Numbered from the stretch's first letter, positions 1-8,598 are shown. The stretch is 43,406 nucleotides of DNA from Gallionella sp. (GCA_028688275.1 JAQTYN010000025.1:1-43406); one strand, 5' to 3'. The notes: generated by a model not told the origin, from the letters alone. A program made the numbers and translations.

Positions 1-121
1 GTGCGACAGCAAAAACGCGTTTAGAAATAGAAACAAAAACACGGGGCAGCGCCGACCAGCTGCATGAAATAGGCGACCCTCTTAAACTAGACACATTATT
101 GTCTTGACCGAGGGGTCCACT

Positions 122-289
122 TTAACCTACTTTGTCAGCGGTATCTGCGATTTTGTCACCCGCCTTATTGACCGTTTGATCGAGTTGTTTACCTGCGGTT
201 TCGGCAGGTCCTGGTTTGTCACAGGCGGTTAAGCCACCTACGATCAGTAGAGACATACCGATCAATTTAAATTTTGCTAATGTGATCAT
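122..289 (-). CDS. Small entericidin-like lipoprotein (55 aa)
   Basis: A 55-codon frame starts with a short basic N-terminus and a hydrophobic stretch. It ends in a lipobox (G-L-T-A-C, Cys at about residue 23), so the product is very likely lipidated and exported. The mature part is short, polar and rich in Lys, Asp and Ala (…AGDKIADTADKVG), like the amphipathic small lipoproteins often found beside stress genes. No catalytic motif is visible. It lies downstream of the ompA-type gene on the same strand, about 180 bases away. Function unknown; the lipoprotein call rests on the lipobox alone. Confidence 0.6.
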   Translation of the reverse strand: MITLAKFKLIGMSLLIVGGLTACDKPGPAETAGKQLDQTVNKAGDKIADTADKVG

Positions 290-359
290 TTTGCATTCCT
301 ATAAAAATTTTACGTATTATCAGAAACGATGCACCGTTGATTGACTCTCCATTACAGAG

Positions 360-396
360 CATCCATCCCACGCATTGCGTTTTCAGGGGATGGATG
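360..396. repeat. Inverted repeat (hairpin) downstream of the OmpA gene
   Basis: CATCCATCCC at 360-369 pairs perfectly with GGGATGGATG at 387-396 around a 17-base loop. It lies just beyond the BON remnant that follows the OmpA-type gene. There is no clear T-tract on the minus strand, so it may be a 3'-end stabiliser or weak terminator rather than a classic Rho-independent terminator. Confidence 0.45.
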
Positions 397-402
397 ATTT
401 GT

Positions 403-468
403 CTATCGTACGCCCATGTCATCCTTGACGGACTTCACGCCTTGAATACCTCGTGCAAGCTCAACCGC
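403..468 (-). pseudogene. BON-domain C-terminal remnant
   Basis: Directly after the TAA stop of the OmpA-type gene, in the same frame, 21 codons read as a typical BON-domain C-terminus (…ELARGIQGVKSVKDDM…) before a TAG at 403-405. The core resembles the end of the intact BON lipoprotein at 10697-11008 (…VTGVRSVKNDI…). There is no start codon or ribosome-binding site of its own. It looks like the tail of a lost BON gene, joined here by deletion, or reachable only by stop-codon readthrough. Confidence 0.55.
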
Positions 469-1674
469 TTATTTTTCAGTACGTGTCGCGTCAACATCTA
501 CTTCCACACGGCGATCAGGTGCCAAGCAGGCGATCAATGCACGGGTCGCTTTCTTCCCTTTGCATTCGTCAGGTTTTGTAATCGGTTCAGCTCCTGCGAC
601 ACCGCGTGCTGAGATTTTGTTAGCAGGAATGCCAGCGGAGACCACCAGATAGTCTTTGACCACTTCAGCACGACGTGCCGAGAGTTTTTCGTTGTAAGCC
701 TGTGAGCCAATGCGGTCAGTGTGTCCTGTGACCGTAATGACTTCAAACTGTGCACCAATGAGCTCTGCTGAGAATTGATCAAGCGCAGCTCTTCCCCCTG
801 GTTTGACGACCGCTTTGCCAAAGTCAAACAAGGAATCCGCTGATGTGTCGGCATTGAAAATGGTCTTTTTGCGTACAGGGCGAGGAACGGGAACCGGCAC
901 GGGTATGGGTTTCGGTGTTTCGATGACGGGTTCAGGCTCTACAACAATGGGTGCAGGTGGCTCTTCTCGTTGCACAATGATGACTGGCGGCGTGGGTTCT
1001 TCCACACCAAAACGATAGATCAGCCCGATTGTATACAAGTCAACATCGCCCTTGTTGCCGATGGCATCGTTGACTCGATAACGCTCTACTTCGGCGCGCA
1101 TCCCTAAAGACGGTGTCACGTCATACTGAACACCCAAACCCAATTTGTAATTGATCTGGTTCTTGTTGGGGTTGGGGTTGAGCGGCACGACACCAAGCCC
1201 TGCCCCTGTTCCACTAAAAGAGGTTCTGCTTTGTGCATAATTGAGACCCAATCGACCAAATGCTGAAAATCTTTCGGTGATGGGAAGGGTGCCGACGGTA
1301 CCAAAACTAAGGCCTTGAAGTTTGATGTTGCCTGCGAGTGATCCAGCGGGTAGTGTGGTGGAGAGAAACCCAAACTGTCCTAGATTGAAATATCCGCCTT
1401 CAAGTCCAAAGTATTTGTTGAACTGGTAGCCACCAAATAGTTTGTAACCTGTGTCACGGTTGTTATCAGCGATGGCTGTGGTCGTGAGTCCTTGTGCCAG
1501 TAAATTGGCGGTGATGCGCGGGTCATCAATGGTGGTTCTTGATTGACCTATGTTTGCGCCCATAAACCAGCCTGAATCGTCTGTCCAGCCTGCTTCATCT
1601 GCCATAGCAAGCGGACTCGCAATAGCAACAAGCACGGCCAAGCTGAGCTTGCTTGATGTGAGTGTTAATTTCAT
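469..1674 (-). CDS. OmpA-family outer-membrane beta-barrel protein (401 aa)
   Basis: The order is a Sec signal peptide (about 1-25, cleavage after A-M-A), an eight-strand OmpA-like barrel (to about 215), a Pro/Glu/Val-rich linker (about 220-270, PVPVPVPRP) and an OmpA C-terminal peptidoglycan-binding domain. The last carries TGHTDRIGS and NEKLSARRAEVV. The protein should anchor outer membrane to peptidoglycan. The start at 1674 is chosen because GGAG lies 6 bases upstream and the signal peptide begins there; an upstream TTG at 1686 would lie in the ribosome-binding site. An insert with two Cys (DECKGKK…IACLAPDRRVEV) is common in betaproteobacterial OmpA proteins. Confidence 0.9.
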   Translation of the reverse strand: MKLTLTSSKLSLAVLVAIASPLAMADEAGWTDDSGWFMGANIGQSRTTIDDPRITANLLAQGLTTTAIADNNRDTGYKLFGGYQFNKYFGLEGGYFNLGQFGFLSTTLPAGSLAGNIKLQGLSFGTVGTLPITERFSAFGRLGLNYAQSRTSFSGTGAGLGVVPLNPNPNKNQINYKLGLGVQYDVTPSLGMRAEVERYRVNDAIGNKGDVDLYTIGLIYRFGVEEPTPPVIIVQREEPPAPIVVEPEPVIETPKPIPVPVPVPRPVRKKTIFNADTSADSLFDFGKAVVKPGGRAALDQFSAELIGAQFEVITVTGHTDRIGSQAYNEKLSARRAEVVKDYLVVSAGIPANKISARGVAGAEPITKPDECKGKKATRALIACLAPDRRVEVDVDATRTEK

Positions 1675-1762
1675 GATTTTCTCCAAATGGTGTTGAATTT
1701 TTTTGTTTGGCTTGCGTGATAAAGGTCAGTCATCAGGGGATGCTGACCTTTATTTCGATGAC

Positions 1763-4700
1763 TTACGGTGCGGGTACCGTGATCATGGTGTTGACCATGG
1801 TCGCGCCTGCCACAAGTGAAATCGCTCTACCATTCAGCACGGTTACAATGACGGGGTTTGCACCTGTGGCCGTTCCGAACGTGATGGCGGCATTGCCAAT
1901 CATGGTTCCGACCATATTTGATCCCGTGTTAATGACCGCACCAGCAGGTACGTACCAGAATACATTTTTGGCCAGTGCACCATTGATGAGTAATACCTTG
2001 TTGGCACTGGTGGCCAGTGGTCCAGCAGGGGTACTCACGGTGAGCGTGCCTGTTCCCGCAGCTGTTTGGAATACCCAGACTGCATTTGGATTCCCTCCCG
2101 CATCCAGTGTCAGATTCCCTGCGGTGATGGCATAAGTCCCTGGTGTGGATTTGTAGGTACCTGGTGCAAGGGTGCGACCACCTAATTCCCCTGCTGTCGG
2201 TGCTCCTGCAATCACCAGATTATTTGCGGCAACTTCAACAGCCAAGCCGCCAGCACGTGCGCCCATATCATTGAAGGCCGTTAACGCATCGCTGGCAACC
2301 AGTGGTCCTAAGAAAGGACCGCCTACAGGGGCATTATTCGCAAAGATCGTTCCCGTTACCAATCCGCAGCCCACTGCGCCAGGGAAGGATGGGCAGGTTT
2401 CTGTATAGCTGCGGCCTAATGCGTCGTGAAGTCCCGTGATGGAGGCAGCTGCACCGACAATCCCAACATCTCCAAAAATGACGGATAGGTCTCCTTGATT
2501 GGTTAATGAAGCTCCGCTATAGAAGCCGAACGGTGCGATCGTTCCCAATACAGGTGCTGGACACGATCCGATGCAACCAGCGGGGGGAACAGCGGTGACC
2601 GTCAAATTGGCAGTGGCCGTTTTGACTACCGCACCGACCGTGTAGGTGGCGGTAATAACCACAGGTAGCACCGTAGCGGTTACCCCAGTTGCAACACCCG
2701 TATTCAAGACCGTTGCATTGCCGTTAGCTGAAGTCCAGATGGAGGCAGCGGTTCGGTCTATGGTAGATCCATCAGTGAAAGTCTCAATCGCCGTGAATTG
2801 TTGCGTGGCACCCACGGTGATGGAGGCGGCTATAGGTGTCACGACAAAGGATCTAGACGGCGCAGCGGTCACGGTTAAGGCGGAAGTTGCTGTTTTAACG
2901 ACCGCACCGACGGTGTAAGTTGCCGTAATGACCACAGGGGCAGCGGTCACGGTGACGCCCGTGGCGACGCTGGTACCTGCGGCAATCGTGGCGTTTACAC
3001 TCCCCGAAGTCCAAACAGAAAGCGCAGTTCGGTCTTGCGTGGAGCCATCGGTAAAGGTTTCAATCGCCGTGTATTGCAGCGAGCCACCAACAGGTATTGA
3101 AGCCAGTGCGGGTGCGACAGCAAAGGACTTGGAGGTTGCTGCGGTCACGTTTAAGTTAGCCGTCGCCGTTTTGACCACCGCACCGACGGTGTAAGTACCC
3201 GTAATTACAACAGGGATCACACTCGCCGTGATGCCCGTCGCAACATTACTACCTGCTAAAACGGTCGCATTGGCACTGCCTGAAGTCCAAACCGTTAGGG
3301 CGGTACGATCTTGGGTCGTGCCATCGCTAAAGGTTTCAATCGCTGTGTAGTATTGATTACCTGTGACAGGTATGGAAGCCAGTGCGGGTGTGACTGCAAA
3401 CGACTTGGAAGTTGCTGCATTCACGGTTAGATTGGCCGTCGCAGTTTTAACGACTGCACCGACAGTGTAAGTGGCGGTAATGACAACGGGAACCAGTGTT
3501 GTCGTGATGCCCGTTGCGACGCTGGTACCTGCCGCAATGGTGGCATTCACGCTGCCTGAAGTCCAGGTGGAGGATGCTGTTCTGTCAAAACTGCTTCCGT
3601 CGCTGAAGGTTTCAATTGCCGTGTATTGCTGGTTTCCTGTCACAGGGATGGACGCAGTAGCGGGTGCAACCACAAAGGATACGGAGGTTGCAGCGGTGAC
3701 CGTTAATGCGCCTGTTGCTGTTTTAACGACTGCACCAACCGTGTAGGTGGCGGTGATGACAGCAGGTACGGCTGTGACGGTGACACCTGTGGCGACGCTA
3801 GTACCTGCGGCAATCGTGGCGTTCGGGCTACCTGAAGTCCAAACGGAGAGTGCCGTTCTATCTTGGGTGGTGCCATCGCTAAAGGTTTCAATCGCGGTGT
3901 ATTTTTGCGTACCCGAAACAGATATCGTGGTCGTTGCAGGGGTGACGGCAAAAGATTTGGAGGTTGCACTCGTCACTGTTAATGCCGCTGTCGCAGTCTT
4001 CACCACGGCACCAACGGTATAAGTGCCTGTAATCACAACGGGGAGCACATTGGCTGTGATACCTGTCGCGATGTTGCTACCCGCCAGGACCGTTGCGTTG
4101 GCACTGCCAGAGGTCCAAACAGTCAGGGCGGTACGGTCTTGCGTGGTGCCATCACTAAAGGTTTCAATCGCCGTATAGTGCTGAATGCCTGTCACAGGAA
4201 TGGATGCCAGCACTGGTGTGATTGCAAATGACTTAGAAGTTGCAGCGGTCACCGTTAATGCGGCTGTTGCGGTCTTCACCACGGCACCGACGGTGTAGGT
4301 GGCGGTAATCACAGCAGGTAATACGGTTGCAGTAATGCCTGTGGCGATACTGGTACCCGCCGCAATCGTGGCATTCGCGCTGCCTGATGTCCAAAGCGTA
4401 GATGCAGTTCTGTCAAACTGAGTACCGTCGCTAAAGGTTTCAATCGCTGTATATTGCTGGTTGCCCGTCACAGGAATAGATGCTGTTGCAGGGGTTACTT
4501 TGAAGGATACCGAGGTTGCCGCCGTCACGGTTAAGGAGGCAGTCGCAGTCTTCACCACGGCACCGACGGTATAAGTGGCGGTAATAACCACGGGTACAGC
4601 GTTCGCCGTGACCCCAGTCGCGACGCCTGTATTCAAGACGGTTGCGTTGGCACTCCCTGATGTCCAAAGTGACAGTGCTGTACGATCCTGGGTTGTGCCA

Positions 4701-5737
4701 TCACTAAAGGTCTCAATGGCGGTATATTGCTGTGTACCCGCAACAGAAACGGTGGTTGCAGCAGGAGTGACCACGAACGATTTAGAGGTTGCGGCGGTCA
4801 CGGTCAGTGCGGCGGTCGCGGTCTTGATCACGGCTCCGACAGTATAAGTCGCGGTAATCACGACGGGCACTGCGTTGGCAGTGATACCTGTTGCGATACT
4901 GGTGCCAAGTGCAATGGTGGCGTTCGCATTGTTGGACGACCAGACGGTTGCGGCTGTTCTGTCAAAGCGAGTGCCATCGCTAAAAGTTTCAATCGCTGTA
5001 TATTGCTGGTTGCCTGTAACAGGGATGGAAGCTGTTGTAGGGGTTATATTAAATGATACAGATGTAGCCGCGTTCACCGTTAAAGCAGCCGTTGCGACCT
5101 TAACCACCGCACCGACGGTATAAGTGGCGGTAATGACCACGGGGACTATGCTCGTTGTGACACCTGTTGCGATGCCTGTGTTCAATACGGTGGCATTGGC
5201 ACTGCCTGACGTCCAAATGGAAGTGGTGGTTCTGTCGAAGCTTGAACCATCGCTAAAGGTTTCAATTGCCGCAAACTGTTGTGTGCCTGAAACGGGGATG
5301 GTCGCGGTGGTCGGGGTTAACTTAAACGATACCGAAGTGGCTACATTCACCGTTAAATTGGTGGACGCGCTCTTCACAACCGCACCCGCAGTATAGGTGG
5401 CGGTAATAAGCGACGTGCCACCAGATAGACCTGTGGCGAAGCCTGTTGTCGGTGCAATAGTGGCAACACCCAGTGTGCCAGAAGTCCAAGTGGAAGCGGC
5501 TGTCACATCGCGGGAGGAGCCGTCGCTATAACTTGCAATGGCTCGGTATTGTTGTGTACCTGTGATGGGTATTGAAACTGCGGCAGGCGTGACCGCAAGG
5601 GATACCATCGTTGCGATATTGGGTAGACCTAAAATAGGTGAACCGCTTCCCCCTCCTCCACAACCTGTCACAAAAGTGGTCATGAGTAATGCCATTAACC
5701 ACAGCAGTGGCTTGGTAATGCTTGCTAATCTATTCAT
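1763..5737 (-). CDS. Ig-like repeat lipoprotein with C-terminal DUF3494 (ice-binding-like) domain (1324 aa)
   Basis: A lipoprotein signal (hydrophobic run, lipobox V-T-G-C, then a Gly/Ser spacer) is followed by eleven Ig-like modules of about 91-92 residues (each with xSFxxTP, TAIETFSDG, DRTA, WTSG, VITATYTVGAVVKTAT). A Cys-containing link (CIGSCPAP) leads to a C-terminal domain of about 230 residues. That domain has DUF3494 hallmarks: GDLSVIFGDVGI, a TLAPGTYKS-like segment, AVWVFQTA, KNVFWYVPAGA and LNGRAISLVAGATMVNTMI. DUF3494 includes antifreeze and ice-adhesion proteins, but many members are untested, so a surface adhesin presented on a repeat stalk is the safer call. The start at 5737 has GGGGAAAGAA just upstream; the frame stays open to 5890 but has no comparable start there. 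Confidence 0.85.
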   Translation of the reverse strand: MNRLASITKPLLWLMALLMTTFVTGCGGGGSGSPILGLPNIATMVSLAVTPAAVSIPITGTQQYRAIASYSDGSSRDVTAASTWTSGTLGVATIAPTTGFATGLSGGTSLITATYTAGAVVKSASTNLTVNVATSVSFKLTPTTATIPVSGTQQFAAIETFSDGSSFDRTTTSIWTSGSANATVLNTGIATGVTTSIVPVVITATYTVGAVVKVATAALTVNAATSVSFNITPTTASIPVTGNQQYTAIETFSDGTRFDRTAATVWSSNNANATIALGTSIATGITANAVPVVITATYTVGAVIKTATAALTVTAATSKSFVVTPAATTVSVAGTQQYTAIETFSDGTTQDRTALSLWTSGSANATVLNTGVATGVTANAVPVVITATYTVGAVVKTATASLTVTAATSVSFKVTPATASIPVTGNQQYTAIETFSDGTQFDRTASTLWTSGSANATIAAGTSIATGITATVLPAVITATYTVGAVVKTATAALTVTAATSKSFAITPVLASIPVTGIQHYTAIETFSDGTTQDRTALTVWTSGSANATVLAGSNIATGITANVLPVVITGTYTVGAVVKTATAALTVTSATSKSFAVTPATTTISVSGTQKYTAIETFSDGTTQDRTALSVWTSGSPNATIAAGTSVATGVTVTAVPAVITATYTVGAVVKTATGALTVTAATSVSFVVAPATASIPVTGNQQYTAIETFSDGSSFDRTASSTWTSGSVNATIAAGTSVATGITTTLVPVVITATYTVGAVVKTATANLTVNAATSKSFAVTPALASIPVTGNQYYTAIETFSDGTTQDRTALTVWTSGSANATVLAGSNVATGITASVIPVVITGTYTVGAVVKTATANLNVTAATSKSFAVAPALASIPVGGSLQYTAIETFTDGSTQDRTALSVWTSGSVNATIAAGTSVATGVTVTAAPVVITATYTVGAVVKTATSALTVTAAPSRSFVVTPIAASITVGATQQFTAIETFTDGSTIDRTAASIWTSANGNATVLNTGVATGVTATVLPVVITATYTVGAVVKTATANLTVTAVPPAGCIGSCPAPVLGTIAPFGFYSGASLTNQGDLSVIFGDVGIVGAAASITGLHDALGRSYTETCPSFPGAVGCGLVTGTIFANNAPVGGPFLGPLVASDALTAFNDMGARAGGLAVEVAANNLVIAGAPTAGELGGRTLAPGTYKSTPGTYAITAGNLTLDAGGNPNAVWVFQTAAGTGTLTVSTPAGPLATSANKVLLINGALAKNVFWYVPAGAVINTGSNMVGTMIGNAAITFGTATGANPVIVTVLNGRAISLVAGATMVNTMITVPAP
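2590..5608 (-). repeat. Eleven tandem Ig-like modules (about 273-276 bp each)
   Basis: The DNA repeat underlies the stalk of the surface lipoprotein. Modules 2-11 are closely similar and the first is the most divergent. Modules 5-6-7 (3686-4513) and 8-9-10 (2858-3685) form two three-module blocks of exactly 828 bases each. They share block-specific variants, such as TVLAGSN and VITGTYT only in modules 6 and 9, which indicates duplication of a whole three-module unit. Confidence 0.85.
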
Positions 5738-5935
5738 TTCTTTCCCCTTTAAATATGTTCCTAAAATGATGTCGTCCTCATTGACCGAACCATTGCTGCC
5801 AGTGAATTTCGTATACGCTCTCGTTGATAAGCGTTGAGGTGTTGATCCTGATGTCCTCAAAGCCAATTGAAATCGCCGAAACCTGAGCAAGGTAAATTGC
5901 CCGTTGTACTTATCCGCCTTTCACTCATGACATTC

Positions 5936-5951
5936 CGTGCGTTACCGTACA
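5936..5951. promoter_or_regulatory. Candidate Crp/Fnr-type operator, copy a
   Basis: CGTGCG-TTAC-CGTACA, followed by TAGAA. It matches the consensus half-sites TGTNCG and CGNACA with the fixed 4-base spacer seen at six other places in the window. Its place between two divergent genes suits an operator. Confidence 0.4.
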
Positions 5952-6099
5952 TAGAACGGTTGTTTCATCACGAGTGCTCAAAGGGAGGCTTGCTTAATCG
6001 CAAATAGTGAAACTTGTCTGAGGAGAATTCGTCAGCAAGAGGCTGGGGGCTGCTAGTAGAAAGCTTCTCGCACGATACGATATTTATATCCTGCGGCTT

Positions 6100-6115
6100 T
6101 GTGCTCTAGCGCACA
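6100..6115. promoter_or_regulatory. Candidate Crp/Fnr-type operator, copy b
   Basis: TGTGCT-CTAG-CGCACA, followed by GAA, lies about 110 bases upstream of the ATG at 6224. The right half-site is perfect and the left has one mismatch. Confidence 0.45.
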
Positions 6116-6223
6116 GAACTCAACAGCGAGAAAGCAGACTATTTGGGTGCAGGTACAGCAGGTTGAATGTGATTTGATAGGCTGGTCACTGATCTCAATT
6201 TAGATAATATTTGGAGAATAAGT

Positions 6224-6586
6224 ATGAATAAACAAGAAATTAGGGCGATGTTGGCCATTACGAGTCTTGCCTTTGGCTCCGATTTAATGGCGCAGGGTGT
6301 GTCCAAAGGTAAAGAAAAAGTCGTGGATAGGCCCGTTGAGGTGGCGTGCCAGCCAGTTAAACGTAGTCCAGATTCTTTAGCAGAGCACGCCAATTTGATT
6401 AGCTTGGGCGTGGCGCGAGGGCTAAACGTGGGGACTAAAGCAAAGGTGAGAGTGCGTACTAAACCCTCCCAAGTGGTTGGTTTGGCGATCAAAGTTGCTG
6501 AGCCAGCATCCGTGACACTGGCAATCACCACGGCATCCATCTTGACAGATATTGATAAGTTGATGGCACTTCACATGAAGGCGTAA
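6224..6586 (+). CDS. Hypothetical protein (120 aa)
   Basis: I do not recognise this family. A strong ribosome-binding site (TTGGAG, about 8 bases before ATG) supports expression on this strand rather than the overlapping antisense frame. The first 24 residues (MNKQEIRAMLAITSLAFGSDLMAQG) could be a weak signal peptide ending near M-A-Q. The rest is basic and mixed, with no clear motif. It opens the plus-strand stress cluster and lies behind two candidate operators, so it may share that regulation. Confidence 0.5.
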   Translation: MNKQEIRAMLAITSLAFGSDLMAQGVSKGKEKVVDRPVEVACQPVKRSPDSLAEHANLISLGVARGLNVGTKAKVRVRTKPSQVVGLAIKVAEPASVTLAITTASILTDIDKLMALHMKA

Positions 6587-6737
6587 TTTACTTTTAGAGG
6601 GCTGTTTTTAAACGTGACGCGAATGAAACAGTGGCATGAAGTGTAAGCATCAGCAGGTGATTGAATGGCAATTAAGCATGTCAAAAACTGAACAGGAATG
6701 GTCCTGACATCAGAACGATAATTTGGAGGTAGTTAAA

Positions 6738-6953
6738 ATGAAAACGATACAAAAAGTAACCATAAATGTGGTGGCAGTCACTCTGCTTTGTGCTTTGGGC
6801 GGCTGTGCGGGCATGTCAGATCGGGATAGAAATACCGCCATCGGTGCAGGTGCGGGAGCCGTGGGCGGGGCTATTTTGACAGGTGGTAGTGCGGTCGGTA
6901 CGGTAGGTGGCGCAGCAGTTGGTGGTGTCATTGGTAACACGATTCATAAATAA
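6738..6953 (+). CDS. osmB: OsmB-like glycine-zipper lipoprotein (71 aa)
   Basis: The sequence closely follows E. coli OsmB: a lipoprotein signal with lipobox (LGGC), then D-R-D-R-N-T-A-I-G-A-G-A-G-A, and a glycine-zipper hairpin ending AAVGGVIGN. Length 71 against about 72 in E. coli. OsmB is an osmotically induced lipoprotein of unknown biochemistry. The ATG at 6738 is chosen because GGAGGT lies upstream and the signal starts there. It is the clearest stress marker in this cluster. Confidence 0.88.
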   Translation: MKTIQKVTINVVAVTLLCALGGCAGMSDRDRNTAIGAGAGAVGGAILTGGSAVGTVGGAAVGGVIGNTIHK

Positions 6954-6960
6954 ATATTGA

Positions 6961-6992
6961 GACAAATCATGCACCGTGTGCAATGGTTTGTC
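6961..6992 (+). repeat. Intercistronic hairpin after osmB
   Basis: GACAAA at 6961-6966 pairs with TTTGTC at 6987-6992. The stem continues inward (TCAT with ATGG by G-T and normal pairs, a bulged A, then GCAC with GTGC) around a CGT loop. There is no T-tract, so an mRNA stability or attenuation element is more likely than a strong terminator. Confidence 0.5.
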
Positions 6993-7011
6993 CGAATACT
7001 AAGGGGTTATT

Positions 7012-7152
7012 ATGCTTTACACTATTGCTGTCGTCATGCTCATCTTGTGGATGCTGGGTTTGGTTTCTTCCTACACCATGGGGGGCTTTATTCATATTTT
7101 ACTGGTCATCGCGATTGTGATGGTCTTGCTTAGACTTATCAATGGCGGATGA
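7012..7152 (+). CDS. DUF5670 (Lmo0937-type) small membrane protein (46 aa)
   Basis: A 46-residue protein with two hydrophobic helices around a W-M-L-G-L-V-S-S-Y-T-M-G-G turn, which is the signature of the Lmo0937/DUF5670 family of tiny membrane proteins found beside stress genes in many bacteria. AAGGGG lies about 7 bases before the ATG. Function unknown. Confidence 0.8.
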   Translation: MLYTIAVVMLILWMLGLVSSYTMGGFIHILLVIAIVMVLLRLINGG

Positions 7153-7337
7153 GTGGGTTCATTCATGTTCCAAGAACCACACATTCCATTCCGAGTTGAG
7201 TCCACTGGGCTCGCGCCGCACGTTGCTCGTCTTATAGCGATTCGCTCGCTTGTGGGAGTGGATAGCGGAGAGGGAAACGGGCCATATCAATTTTATGTTT
7301 CAGGGCTGGCAAGCCGCCATGCCCATTAGGAGGATTT

Positions 7338-7784
7338 ATGAAAATCATCAAATTAATGAATATTATTTTTTTGGGCGCAGCCGTTTTGGCAAGCGGTTGT
7401 GCGCAAACCAATCCCCCTCCCGCTGTGCCTGTCAGTCGAGCCCCCACACTCGCCCAAGTTGAATATGGGGTGATTGATAGTATCGAAACCATACCTGGGG
7501 GCGGAAGCGGGATTGGTGCGGGAGCCGTAGTTGGAGGCGTGGTGGGCGGTGTACTCGGTAATCAGGTTGGCGGTGGGAGTGGTAATACCATTGCGACCAT
7601 TGCAGGTGTTGTCGGTGGCGCAGTAGTTGGTCATCAGGTTGAAAAAAGCAACAGACCACAAGATACCTATCGCATCAAAGTGCGTCTCAATCACAATGGC
7701 TATGCTACGTTTACACAAGGCATTTCCGATTTGCGCGTGGGTGATCGAGTTCGTGTCGAAAACAATGTGGTCTCGCGCGACTAA
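7338..7784 (+). CDS. Glycine-zipper outer-membrane lipoprotein, SlyB/17-kDa antigen type (148 aa)
   Basis: Lipoprotein signal with lipobox (L-A-S-G-C), a short Pro-rich spacer, the conserved segment YGVIDSIETI, then a glycine-zipper 2TM motif (GAVVGGVVGGVLGNQVGGGSG and a second zipper ending GHQVE). The C-terminal beta-rich segment (YRIKVRLNHNGYATF…GDRVRVEN) is typical of the Pcp/SlyB family. These lipoproteins sit in the outer membrane and are often induced by envelope stress. The ribosome-binding site AGGAGG lies about 6 bases upstream. Confidence 0.85.
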   Translation: MKIIKLMNIIFLGAAVLASGCAQTNPPPAVPVSRAPTLAQVEYGVIDSIETIPGGGSGIGAGAVVGGVVGGVLGNQVGGGSGNTIATIAGVVGGAVVGHQVEKSNRPQDTYRIKVRLNHNGYATFTQGISDLRVGDRVRVENNVVSRD

Positions 7785-7813
7785 ATCAGGCGTTTCGGTT
7801 TTTTTGTCTGCGG

Positions 7814-7835
7814 GTCGCACGCTTTCGCGCGCGAC
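7814..7835 (+). repeat. Intercistronic hairpin
   Basis: GTCGC (7814-7818) pairs with GCGAC (7831-7835), then after one A-C mismatch CGC pairs with GCG around a TTTC loop. It ends about 18 bases before the next gene's start and has no T-tract. Confidence 0.45.
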
Positions 7836-7852
7836 GATAGAGGAGTTTCAAT

Positions 7853-8296
7853 ATGAAAAAATTTTTAATCGTTGCCGCCGCCATGATGTTTGCTGCACCC
7901 GCGATGGCGGCTGATGTATCTGCTTCTGTGCGCGTTGGTCAACCAGGGTTCTATGGGCGACTCGACATAGGCGATTCTGCTCCGCCACAAGTGATCTATG
8001 CTCAGCCCCGTCTTATCAACCGAGTGGCAATACGACATCCGCCTGTCTATATGCGAGTGCCGCCTGGTCATGCCAAAAACTGGAGCAAACACTGTCGTCA
8101 TTACCGTGCCTGCGGTGAGCGAGTCTATTTTGTAGAGGATAGTTGGTATAACGATGAATTTGTCCCGCGCTATCGAGAACGCCATCCCGAACAAAATAAT
8201 CACGCGAATCAAACCATACGAGAACACCCAGTAACCAAGCACAAAAAAAGCAAAAAGGAAAAGGATGAGCATGGTGGCAAGCATCGTCATCCCTAG
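7853..8296 (+). CDS. Exported basic hypothetical protein (147 aa)
   Basis: Sec signal peptide (MKKFLIVAAAMMFAAPAMA, cleavage after A-M-A). The mature part begins DVSASVRVGQPGFYGRLDIGD and contains a PPVYMRVPPGHAKNW segment with two Cys (HCRHYRACG), a pattern I associate with uncharacterised exported proteins of betaproteobacteria. The tail is rich in Lys and His. The ribosome-binding site AGAGGAG lies before the ATG. It probably acts in the periplasm; no biochemical role is known to me. Confidence 0.75.
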   Translation: MKKFLIVAAAMMFAAPAMAADVSASVRVGQPGFYGRLDIGDSAPPQVIYAQPRLINRVAIRHPPVYMRVPPGHAKNWSKHCRHYRACGERVYFVEDSWYNDEFVPRYRERHPEQNNHANQTIREHPVTKHKKSKKEKDEHGGKHRHP

Positions 8297-8502
8297 CCCA
8301 CGATACACCAACTGAAATAATCCCATTGACGGTGCGCAATCCCCATGCGTACCGTTTTTCATTGTAAGTACCTGATTGAAAATTATCGTGGATAAGTCAT
8401 TAAGCTGTTGGTCGTTAGCTTTTAGTAAGTAGCGAAATAGCGCAGCGTATACACAATTATTTGCAATATATTCATGTAGGTATGTTTGTGTTTATATTTG
8501 CC

Positions 8503-8558
8503 TAACTTACGACTTACGACTAACGACTCAATACTCGATTATTTGTACGGCAATACCT
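8503..8558 (+). repeat. Intergenic repeat copy 1 with TWACGAC heptamers
   Basis: Three tandem heptamers (TTACGAC, TTACGAC, TAACGAC) are followed by CAATACTCGATTATTT and then a GCAATACC-like end. The same order appears at 12208-12262, in front of the Crp-like gene. Confidence 0.5.
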
Positions 8559-8598
8559 TGTGGCAATTGCGTACAGCCTGCTCGGTTTCGCTGATCTA

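Larger units (their letters stand above)
5738..6223. other. Divergent intergenic region (486 bp) between the Ig-like lipoprotein and a plus-strand gene
   Basis: I see no convincing gene here. The frame of the Ig-like protein stays open to 5890 but without signal-peptide logic. The region holds two copies of the inverted repeat TGTNCG-N4-CGNACA (5936-5951, 6100-6115). A ribosome-binding site (TTGGAGAATAAGT) lies just before the ATG at 6224. It probably contains the promoters of both divergent genes. Confidence 0.5.

Noticed and set aside
2590..5608. Regular repeats of about 273 bp, and many plus-strand frames of about 90 residues, as a CRISPR array or a gene family
   Set aside because: The repeats are far too long and coding on the minus strand. 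The plus frames are shadows of the same module repeated, with no ribosome-binding sites.
6139..6540. Minus-strand frame of 133 codons opposite the gene at 6224
   Set aside because: No ribosome-binding site or recognisable domain. The plus-strand frame has a strong one.
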